This document shows, in pieces, positions 49,001 through 61,000 of a DNA stretch of 64,000 nt. The notes below the pieces were generated by a model, which was not told the DNA's origin, made no database searches, and was given only the letters and a program-made list of their open reading frames with translations. Within the stretch, counting starts at the first letter, position 1; each line of letters begins with the position of its first letter. Position numbers and translations under genes: made by a program. This stretch comes from Sclerodactyla briareus (Eukaryota; Echinodermata; Holothuroidea; Dendrochirotida; Sclerodactylidae), in assembly GCA_026419785.1 (NCBI GenBank), contig JAODTK010000156.1, positions 215,138 through 279,137 on the forward strand, in the 5' to 3' direction.

Positions 49001-52000
49001 GCTTTCTTATGGGCAGGACAGGAACCTTATTGTGTTTGGTATGGTCGGGGGGGTTGAATTTGGGTCAAAATTGAAAAATTTGTTAAAACAAGTCCACTAA
49101 TTTGGCCAATTTTGGACTTGTGAACACGATAAACTCGACCCCAACCTGGATGGATGAAGACTCATACTATATGTGTGGTCCCTGCTGGTAACTTGAAACA
49201 TATTGTTTGGGGTCAGGTCAGAGGGTCTCTGAGGTCACCAGAGAGGTCAAGGTTCTGAAAGCCTTGTGAACACGATAAGTTCCAGAATGGTTGGTCTGAT
49301 GGGTTGAAATTTGGTGTGTTTGTGCAGCTTTCTAATGGGGAGTACAGGAACCCTTTTGTTTTTGGTATAGGCGGGTGTGAATTTTGGTCAACAAAAAATA
49401 GAAAATTTGTGAAAAGTCGAATTTGGCCAATTTTGGCTTGTGAAGACAATAAAATCGAACCCACCTGGATGGATTGAAGATCCATACTTGGTATGTGTGT
49501 TCCCCATGTGAGACATGACCTAATCGTTTCTGGGTCAGTCAGGAGGTCATTACAGAGGTCATACAGCTGGTACAATCGCCCATTTGTCCTTGGGTATGGC
49601 TAAGTTGTCAGGAAGAGTCAAAGGAATCACTAAGCCTTTTGGCTCTTTATGGTTGAGATAAGAGTTGTTCGGGATGAGCAAAAATGTGAATGTTCAATTG
49701 AAAATTGGACTGTTATGTTCTTACCCAAACATGCCACCATTGCGTCTACGGGCCCAATAAATTACATTTTTCTAAGGGGAGGGGGGAAAACTCTAAGGGG
49801 AGGGGATACTCGTCCTCACCTTGTGAACCCTCCCTAGATCACCAACAAGAGAATTAGTATAACGGGGGGGGACCATTGGTCACCCCCCTACAGAAACTCC
49901 TGGATCCGCCCTTGCTGCTACATGAGCAGTATGTATCGAAGACAAAAACATGAAACACTACCACGAACGCCCCCACAGTAAAGTAGTTAGTAAGTAGTAA
50001 ATATACACCTATCAAAATATTGATCAGTTCATTTGCCTTCCGACATCAGATGTCCCCCGTGGCACCTGGTGTTGGAAGCTTTGTACAGGATTTGGCAGTC
50101 CAAAACTGGAAACATGATTTTAGGAATGTTGTAAAGATCGACCTGCCACCCATGAGAGTAAAAGAGTAAAAGAAACAACAAACAGTTGGTTTACCAATGA
50201 TATACGTGAAACAATAAATATGCGTAATAGAGCCAAGGTGGGTGGGGACACCCGATCCAGACTCCATACGATATTGGAGGAAATGAGGTGACATCGATTA
50301 TTCGGTGGCCAAAGAAAGAACACAAGTTGTGTAGTGATTCCTTCATATTTGTAAAACAATATAAAAATAGTCTGTAACAGCTTCTGGAAACATCATTGGA
50401 CAACTTTGAAGATACACACCTGATTTCAAATTTCAAAATGCAAGCACTGGCAGGGTGTTATAAAGATGTATTGTTGGTGCGTGCTAGAACAATGACTGGC
50501 TGCCACCGTTTTAGGCTCCCATATGAGTTGAGGGGTGGGCCCCTTGAAAATGCAGGAAGATAATAGGTTGTATGTACTCTGTATAATTTCACACAGTGCC
50601 TACAAATGAATGATGAAATCAGATGAAGCATAGTACAACTTCACTTAGGCTGTTACTCACTCAAAGTACCGGAGTCCACATCGTACTATTGTCTTCTAAC
50701 GGACGTCAGACAACTCCAAAATTAAAATTCACTCATATTGAACGCAGATCACGAAAGCATTAAGCTAGTATTCCATATATGCAGATGGATGCGAAACTGC
50801 GCAAATTGAAACGAATATTTGGAATACTGCATTCGTCGAAAAACATGAAGACACGGAGCAAAATGACTGAAGGTACATGGATTATAGCCTCTTCAAATAT
50901 GCTATTAAAATATTATACCTGAATTATAGCCTTTGGAAAAGTCATATTTCTACACAAAAAGGTATTTTGAACGAATATGAAACGCTGAGTTTCAGATCAC
51001 GAAATAACGTATCCGGCATAACTCAGCAGTCAGCTGTTGTAGCGTGTAAGAACATGTTACTTACAAGCGGCAATCGGCGTTCTCCGTGTCCAGGGTTGGT
51101 TGAGTTTAATCACGTGATTAAATCCAGATTTAAATCGCGATATAAACAAATGATTTTTTATTCCTCCCCCCCTTTTTGCTTTTTTTTGCTTTTTTTTTTT
51201 GACGAAGTCAGAGGAACGATGCAGTCATGAAAGTGTGGTGTATGTAGATGTAGGTATGTGTGTGTATGTACGATGGCTTGTGAACACGATAACTCGAACC
51301 CCACCTGGCTGGATGAAGCTCATACTTGGATGTGTGTCCCCATGATGAGTACAGGAACACCTCTCTTATTTTTTTTTTTTTTTCACCCTATTGTTTTGGG
51401 GTTCAGGTCAGAGGTCATCTGAGTCACCAGAGGTCAAAGTCTGAGAAACCTGTGAACACGATAGCCCAGAATGGGTTGGAATGATCGGGTTCAAATTTGG
51501 TGGTGAGCTTTCTTATGGGGAGTACAGGAAACTATTGTTTCTGGTATAGGCTGAGGTGAATTTGGAAAAATAGGAATTTGTGAAAAGTCAATAATTGGGC
51601 CAATTTTGTCTTGTGAACGCAATAACTCGACCACACCTGATGAATGAGCTCAGACTTGTATGTGTGTTCCCCCAAATGATGAGACATGAAACCCTGTATC
51701 GAGGGGTCAGGTCCGAGGTTCATCTGAGGTCCTAAGGTCAAAGTCTGAAACCTTGTGAACACGATGAATCAGAAAAGCGGGTTTGTCACTGGACCTTTAT
51801 AAGAGGGAGCAGCTTTTTTATTTCTTGTTTATTCTGAAGAAGTCGAAGGAATCTATGCAGTCACCGACCGTGTGTGTGTGTGTGTGTGTGTGTGACGCCT
51901 AGCCTTGTTAACACGATAACTCACCACGCTTGGCTGGATCAAGTTCATACTTGGTATGGGTTCCCCATATTAGGTACATATCCTATTGTTTGGAGGTCAG

Positions 52001-55000
52001 ACTCGAGGTCATCTGACGTCAAGAGAGGTCAAAGTTTGAAAATCTGTTAACACGAGAAGTCCAGAACGCCTGGTCTGATCAGGTTGAAAGTCGGTATGGC
52101 TGCTTTCTGATGAAGCGTACAGGAACCCCGTTGTTTTTTGTGTAAATCGGGGTCGGATTTGGGGAAAAATTCGGAAATTGTGAAAAATTGATAATTGTTC
52201 CAATTTTAGTTGTTAAAAGGGCTGTTCACACTTGTGCGATACAATACGATCATTTCATCGGACGTCAAGTTAAAAAGTGTCCTATTTTCAATGGGGTGTT
52301 CACACCGGTGCGATACGACACGATTACGATACGATAAAATTAGCGGACGTCGAGTTGAAAATATTTCAATTTATCGAACGATAAAATTTATTCGGAGCGA
52401 GAAATGCCCCACATCCAGTTGTAAACTTGCGCCATTCTGACGAAGAGTATGGAAAGCCAAACAGGCAATTGGGGAAGTTTGGAGATTGAAAAGTGGGTTT
52501 CGTGATGAATCAGGGGTTTTGTTACTGTATTGGTAGGACGTATTCGGGGAGATTGGCCTCTGATTGAGCTTCCCGGCTCTATTTGCCGCCAGGCAGGGGA
52601 CCTACGAAAACCATTTTTTAGTTGAAGGCCATGATGCCTTCCCCATATACAAATAGTAGCGGACCAGTGAAGGAATGGGGAGGGTCATGTGTCGTCGGCG
52701 TCCACATGATGACATGCAAAGAAAGGAGATATGCTGTTATTAGTGAGAGGCCGGGGAGGGGGTGTGTGGCTGTTTGAGCAGGAGAGGGTAGGAGGGAGTT
52801 TCCCAGGGGCGGTCGATCCACAGCTGACTCTTGACGGAACTTCACTAACCCTATGTGAAGAAAAAGTCGGGAAAAGAAACGAGGAGGCAACGGAAATAAA
52901 GCTATAGGGGGGATATAATGTCGATCTAACGCCCCCAAGTTAATAATCAAAGGTAATAAGTCTTGTAGTCAGTGAGGAAAGTAGTAGGTTACACAGGTGG
53001 ACGGAGCGTAGGCATTATTTCCACGTACTTGTTCTGGCAGAGTAACCAAGCTCCAATTATTCAGTTCCATTGATGAATTGGACTGAATGCCTTCTTAGCT
53101 ACCTCACTCTTTACATTTATTCTTGGATCCCGATGCTAATTAAGTCTGGGTGTCCAACGAAAGGGTAGGCGGGGGATGGCGGGTCAGCTGCCTGATCGTG
53201 ATCGTCAATGTCCTTCTTTGGGCATCCCGGTGGACGATACGTCCACGCGTGCTGTCTCCACGAGACCCCTGGGTTAGGGCCGTCCGCCGGGCGGACAAGT
53301 AACTCAGAGTTGGCAGCTGCGCGGTACCTGGGGAGTTGGGGGGAGGGGCGAGGGACCTAGAGAGGCTGTAACGCAGTGTTGTTTCGCTACAAATGGCGTC
53401 GATAAATCACTATTTCATGCCTCCTACAGTACTGAGAAGGCACAAGCTTCGAAGTGCTTTGAAATTGCAATTCTTGCATTACAACAATTTGCGACGAGGC
53501 GATCCACCGTCTAAAGCGACAAAAGGGGAAACTTGTGCTTTTTTTAACTAAAATCCACCACTTTCTCCGTCATGATAGGCACCGAGGACATCGGATTAAA
53601 TTATGTCTACGACATTTTTATCGCACAGTGTGAAGAATCCATCCGATAAATTTATCGTATCGTATCGTATCGCTATCGCACAAGTAGTGAACAGCGCTTA
53701 AAAGATAACTAGACCCCACTTAGATGGATAAGGGCATACTTGGGATAGGGTTCCCAATATGGGTCCATGATCCCTACTTGTTTTGGAGTCAGGTCCAAGG
53801 TCATTGAGGATCAGAGAGGCAGAGTCTGAAACATATCGTTAACACGATAAGTCAGAATTGCCTGGTCTGATCGAGTTGAAATTCGGTAGGCAGTTTTCTG
53901 AGAGATACAGGAACCCTATTGTTTGGTTGTAAATCGGGGTGTCAGTTTGGGTAAAAAAAAAATTTTCGGGGGGGGAATTTGTTTTTGGGGAAAATTGATA
54001 ATCTGGCGAATTTTAGCGCGTTAACAGATAACTCGACCCTACTTAGGTGATAAAGTTCATACTTGGTATATGGGACCCCCTAATGAGTATCTGTCCCTAG
54101 TGTTTTGGAGTCAGGTCAAAGGTCACTGAGGTCAAGAGAGCGTCAGCGTCGGATAATCATGTAACACGATACGTCCAGAATGCCTGGCCGATCGGGTTGG
54201 AACTCGGTATGCAGCTTTCTTATGAGGAGTACATGAACTAACTCTATTGTTTTTGGTGTAAACGGGGGTTCCAATTCGGGAGAAAATTGGGAAATTGTGA
54301 AAAATTGATAAGTGGGGGGTGTGCCAATTTCAGATCGTTACACATAACTTACCCCACTTAATGATAAAGTTCATACTGATAATGTTTTTCCACAAATGAG
54401 TACATGCTCCCCATTTTGGTGGGGTCAGGTCAAGGTCATCGGGGTCAAGGGGTCAAAGTCTGAATTTTTTTTTGTTACCACGCTAAGTTCAGAATGCCTG
54501 GTCCGATCAGTTTGAAACTACTTCGGTAGGCAGCTTTCTCATGCGTATAAACAGAAACCCTATTGTTTTGGCATAAAATCGGGGTCTTTTTGAAAATTGG
54601 GAAATTGGAAAAAAAAATTAATATTTAGCCAATTTAGCTCGTTAACAACATAACTCGACTCTACTCGACCCCACTCCGATGGATAAGTTTCATACTTGGT
54701 ATATGGTTTCCCCATACTGAGTACCTATCCCTAATGTTCTGGGTGTCAGGTCAAGGTCATCTGAGGTCAGAGAGGTCAGAGTCTAAGAACTATCTTTTTT
54801 AAATTAACACGAATGCCTGGTTCCCGATCGGTTTGAAACTCGGTATGCACTTTCTGATTCGGGGGTAAATTTGTAGAAAAAACTGATAATTTTGCCAATT
54901 TTAACTTGTTAACACGATCACTCGGACCGCACTTGGATGGGATCAAGTTCATACGTGGTATGGTTTTCCCATGATGAGTACATGACCCTAGTTCTTTGGG

Positions 55001-58000
55001 GTCAGGTCAGAGAACGTCTGAGGCACCGAGAGGTCAAAATGTGAAACCTTGTAAACAGATAGTCGGTCCGTCTGATCAGGTTGAAATTTGGTGTGTCGCT
55101 TTTATATAGGAGTACAGGAACCCTATTGTTTTTGGTTAGTTCGGGTGAATGTTGGACCAAATTGAAAATTTTGTGAACATCGATATTTTGCCCACCTTTG
55201 GCTTGTTACCATGATTCTTCACTTTTCACTTGGGATTTGATGAGGCCATACATGGTTATTGTGTTCCCCACAATGAGTACATGAGGCCCTATGGATTTGG
55301 GGTCAGGTCACCTGTCATCTGAGGTCACCATAGGTGGGAGTCTGAAATCTCGAAATTCAGTGCGATAGCTTTCCTATCAAGAGTATAGGAACCCTTCTGG
55401 TTGGTTGGGGGGTAAATGGGAAATTTGTCAGATGTTATGTTGCCCATGATGTGCTGGTGCAATCTCCTATTGTCCTTGTGTCTAGCTAATAGGTTGTCAG
55501 AAAGAGTCAAGGAGTCACTGAGCCTTTTTGGCTTTCTTTCTTATCTTTTTTAAATCACTGATTTTAAATCACTTTTTTTCAAAGATTTCCCTCTTTTGTC
55601 AGAACGTTGATTAAAGTGCAATTAATTATGGGAATGACTATAATGAATGATTCTAACACATGTGGTATCCCTACCTCTAACATTCAATAACTCAAAAGCA
55701 TTTCACAAGAATTTGGTTCCACGCCTTCCAATCACCTGTTTTATCATATTTTTTTGGCTGGAATTTCAATGCTCTGATGAATGGAATTCTATGCTCTCTC
55801 TCATGTAATTTCATGTCCTTCCTCACGTACAGTTTATCATGATGGAAACAGGACATATGCCTACTGTACGACAATAGCCCTAATATGAATGATAACAGTA
55901 TTCTTTTCATTCAAAAATGTTTGCATATTATCCGCAACCACAGTAATTTCTGAAATATATGAGCTACTGATATCTATGATTCCAAACAATGATCACAACT
56001 ATTTGGGTGTGCCACCACTGTGCCTTGCTTACACCTACATTACAGTCACTTTCTGACTTTTTAACAACATTAGGTCAGGTACTGACTACAAATTTAATGT
56101 AGATTTGTGTTCAATTGTTTCCTCATGCATTCGGTCCAGAAGCAATTCCAACCAATCCAGACTATTCGGAAATAAAGAATTACAAACAGCAATTAAACCT
56201 CAGTGACCTTAATGATGGTGGCATGGCTTGCATATTCCAGCTTCCCAAATTTTTATCGATGTGATGAATATCTTGTTGTGTAGATATGGTGACAAATTAG
56301 TGACAATTTGATATCACACAACTGGTCTTGATTTTCAAAAAAATCTCAATTCTAAGTTCAAATTAGGACCCAATGTGGTTCAATCCAGTTATATGCCAGT
56401 GTGTACGGGGTTTTCACCAAGGTATAGGCAACATTTGAGACCAAGTGGAATGTGAATTTCGAAAAAAAAATCAAATAAATCGATTCCAAGCACATAACTC
56501 CGATTTTAAATCAAATAATCCGATTTTTTTATTTAAAAAAAAACACCAACCCCCCTGGATAAGGTTCTATTCCTATGATTCCAACGATTCCAACAATACA
56601 CTTTGATTGACACCTGCACCTTGTAATATACTAGCTCCATGCTCCCTAGTCAACCAGGTCCGTAATGGCACACGACAGGCACTACATTTCACCCAGTGAT
56701 CAATTGCATGATGCATTCGCATAGCTCTCAAATGACCATTTGTAGACATTTTTCCACATTCGGAAGACGGATCTGGAGGACGAACATGAATCAACCTGAA
56801 TAATGCTCATGACCTATCTATGAACCCTAAAACCTGATTTCAAACGATTTGAAGATCTTCCCCCTCCACGCATCCACTAAAAGAATAAGGCCACGGCCCC
56901 AGCGATGGTATTGTTCCTAAACCCCACTCTCTTAACTTGAATCTGTGCAAGATGATTGCATTCAAAACCGTCATTGGACGTCAGTTCCAGCACTGAATCC
57001 TGAATCCACTGAGAAGATTACTGTATCCCCTGAACGTAAACATTAGTGGCGAAGTAGAAAGCAAATCCAGTTGGAATTACATTAGGCGAACTGTCAATAT
57101 TTACGACCGAAGCTGGGCTACACGTAGGCTAGCTAGCTGGCTTAGGCCCTAGTTTGAAAGAATTAACGCAATTGGACAGACACCACTTTACAACACCACA
57201 GTATTACGTTGATAGCTACATTAGCACCCAAATTCTCTTCCTGGGGTCACAGATTTTTAATCCCAGAATGAAAAGAACAGATCCTTTTCCAAACATTTCG
57301 TAACTACTCACAGTTACAGTGCTTGCTTTGCATTGTTAAAACAAAGTATATATCTTCAAGGACTGTTCTCATTATTTTTTTAAACTTCTAAATTTGGACC
57401 CTCTTCCATATCCCCATCACCACATTTTGGCCGAAATGGACGAATCGCCGCCATTTATGGGGGTTGGGATCACATAAGGATGGGGCACAGTGTGGTAGTT
57501 CAAAAAAAATGGTGAAAATAACCTGTTTCTTTATCCTCCATTTCTTTGGGGTCACAAACGTCACACAGATGGGGGTCGACGAGTGGATCCATTTGGCGCA
57601 CCTCCCCACCGCGGCAGCCATTTTTGGTTTCCGTGTTATGGCAAAAAAAAAAAGTTTTTTTGACCCCTAATTGACCTTGATTGACTTGGGTGACATACCG
57701 TTTCTTTTCTCTCCTTGAAATTAATTCAGGAAGACATAGTGTCACTATGGCGTGTGTATGCGTGTGTGTGTGTAGTGTGTGTGTGTGTCACACTTTCTCT
57801 AGCAGATTTCTCACAAACCGTGAGGCCGACTATGACGAAATTTGTGTGTAGCACGGGGTTGTGTACACGGTCCTGTCAATGTTGGTAGCGAAGTCATTAA
57901 TAAGTTGGGTATTAGCTCATTTATGTAATTATTGTTTTAAGCTCCGTAGCAGATTACTCCGAGTCCGTATGTGGCTACACTTATGTCCTTCGGCATGTAG

Positions 58001-61000
58001 GCCCTGGATGCCAGGTAGATGAACTGGTTGATTTTTCAGCCTAAAGTATGCTATTAAGTGGTCTAATTCGCATAATTTGCGAATTTTTCAAGTTTGTCCG
58101 ATTCTGACGAAACTTGGTGGAGTGGGTCGGGTCGGCCATGGTGGTTCCCGGGTGTGTGCGGGGTCACTGGAGGTCCATTTAATGTGTTACTTTGCCTACT
58201 ATGCAATTTTTTGAAAGTTCTGTTGGATTCCCACAAAACTTGGTAGATGTGATCCACCTTTGATATCCGATCATTTAAAGGTACATCTGGTCATAGAGGG
58301 CATTGTATGTGCCTAATTGCATAATAATTCCAATTCCAACTTGGTAAGAATTCCGCCAAACTCAGTTGGTATGGTCGTTAAACATTTTCTGGATCTGATG
58401 TTTTGATGTCAGGAATCTGATTTGAAGTCCATCATATCATGCTTCTGTTAGATTAGAGCACTGAGGAACGATTAAACTATACTCCTGTTACAATTGTGCT
58501 GTTATAGCTGCCCCCAAGTAAAAAAAAAAACAAACCTCTTCTATACCCAACACCAATTGGGTTGTAGGTTGATTAGACCTTCAAAAATACTGTAACCTTT
58601 TCCTTTCCTCTCTCTTGCTGAGGGACGGAGAGATGTGGAGGTTTCCTAAAGATATATTTTGGGGGACATCTTTGACTGCTGCGTTGTGATAGTTTGTTGG
58701 TGTGTGGGGGAGGCGGGGAGGTTGTTTGCTGCCTGGCAGGGGGGGGGGGTTGCATGTCCTGGCTTGCTGGAACATATCTGCAATTATACTGAGGAAATGA
58801 TTTTAGAGAAGGCAAAGAAGCCCAGCTGCTAAGGTGTTTAGAACATTTCGAGATGGATTTTTGGGTCAAAGGAGTAAGTTGACTGAGCGAGTAAAAATTC
58901 AATTTGGGTTTTTATAGAGGAGATGGGGGGGGCATGCGCAGGAAGATCATTAATGGACTTTTGTAATAAAGTAAAATTATTGGAGCAGTTAGTTTTAGGA
59001 TTTTTTAGAATTTTATTGTGTTTATATGTGACACTATTGATGTTGTGTTGAACATGACGATTGTCTGCATGCCACTGTTGGTGTGTAACCAGTGTGCAGT
59101 GTAGTGGGGGAAAAATAAATAGAACCACAGATCGCGCAACCAAGGCGAGATACTTTTTGGCGTCGCCTTGTATAAAATTTTCCCTAGATAGATACAAACC
59201 CCCTGTCCTTGAATATAAAACCAATCTGGAAATGTAACTGGAATTTTTTTGCGGAACAACATATATTTCACAGTTTTATGCCCATACGTGCCCTTGAATG
59301 ACCTTTAAATGACATGGTAAGAATGTTCTCCACCGACTACCCCCTTATCCTGAAATTTCACATTGCCGAACAATGCCACTGTAATTTGTTCCAATAATCT
59401 TAGTTTTTTGTCCATAAGTGACCTTGAATGACCTTTGATGCATGACATTTTCCATGAAAACTATTTACTACTCTCGATGATATTCATGACGCGTCCTACT
59501 ACAGCATTATGTTCCCACAGTATCTTGCCGATGCTATTGCCAAAAGGTATCAAACCAAACTTTGATCCCTTGTAAACTTGTAATCGAGTGGCCCGATTGA
59601 AGCGGGGTTTTTTTCGTCTTTCAGCCACAGAGCTCGTCACCTATCCAAAAAATGACGGTTTTAATTTTTCTGGTGCCCTGGTAACTCTGAATAGGCACTC
59701 CATTCGAGATTTGACCTTTTGACCTTTTGACCTCATCATCAGAGGGAGTTTGACCCACTGATTCTAATAACACCATGACACATCCTCTAAACATCCTAAC
59801 TGCAATAAATTTCAAAAGAACTTTGACCGTGATCCTTCGCACAGCGAAGGTCACCATGGGGTCATTTTATGGTCCATTCCGAATGGAAAGTACCTTTGAT
59901 TCCGAAAATGGCCCTATAATTTGATTCGGCCCGAAACTCGGTAAAGGTCAAATTGACGGGTCAACGGTCCCACAGATGGGGTCCACGATGATCACAATGG
60001 CCGCATCCTCCACCTCGTCAGACATGTGGTTTTCCTTTATCAAAAAACCCTAATTTTTGACCCCTAATTGACCTTTGATGACCTTGGATTACAGACCGTT
60101 ACGTTGAATATGATCCCTCTCATCATCCCCGCAACTAGTCCGCAAAGGTGGTTTCGGGCGATGTATGACCTTGCTAATGAGAGTTATTGCCTTTTTTAAT
60201 ATTTTCAGATTTTGGCCTCTCATTGACCTTCGGTGACCTTGATAGTCAACCAGGAAAATAGAGATCAACTACACCACATGACGACCTACATCTGATATAA
60301 CTTGATAATGCTTCGGTATTCAATATCGTCCGGACAAAATGGGTCCCATACCACACACACAACACATACGGACCACACACAGACTGCCATGACTGATAGA
60401 TTGCTTTGCCGTTGGCAGGAATCAAAAACTATTATCAAGCAATTGCCATGATCAACGGTAATACAAAGGCACTATTGCAAATTGTTCGCAATGTTCAGTC
60501 AACGACCAGATATGCAAAATTATAATAGTCCAGCTGTACTAGACTCCAGATCATACAGGTGCAGCTGAAGGTTTAATTCTTTCTTTTTTACTTCTGTCGC
60601 CAGTAAGTTCTTTTCAGGGATGAGTATGACCGCAATGACGTGTGACAATTTGTGTCTTTCAGTTGCCAGACGATGCAACCTTCCCTTCCACATTCCAGGG
60701 GTTTCAGAGGAATTTTGTATTCACAATATTTGAAGGAATTTGTACCCGAGTAAAGCCACGGGGCTGATGGTTTTAGTGGACATCTTTTAAAGATATGTGC
60801 AATGAGATCACTGGGAGCTATTAACAACATAACTAACAACAGGTATAGAAGTAATTAGAGTAATGGAGTTCCCTTCCAGTTGGGAACATACAAAAGTAAA
60901 TTCCGATTCATAAAGATGATCGAAGCTGATTGTATCAATTAACGTCCAATTTAATTTTGGTTTCTCGTAAACTTAGTAGTTGGAAAACAAGTACTACGGA

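Noticed and set aside
50046..50436. Three overlapping open frames on the - strand
   Set aside because: The + strand across the same bases carries the WFTNDI...RNRA retrotransposon segment, so the - strand frames are shadows.
50877..51230. A 117-codon open frame on the + strand
   Set aside because: It ends inside the leader of an AGGTCA array and shows no conserved residues or splice context.
58573..59224. Pair of overlapping open frames on the - strand as a gene
   Set aside because: Pro/Gln/His-rich low-complexity translation over poly-C and A runs, with no family motif.
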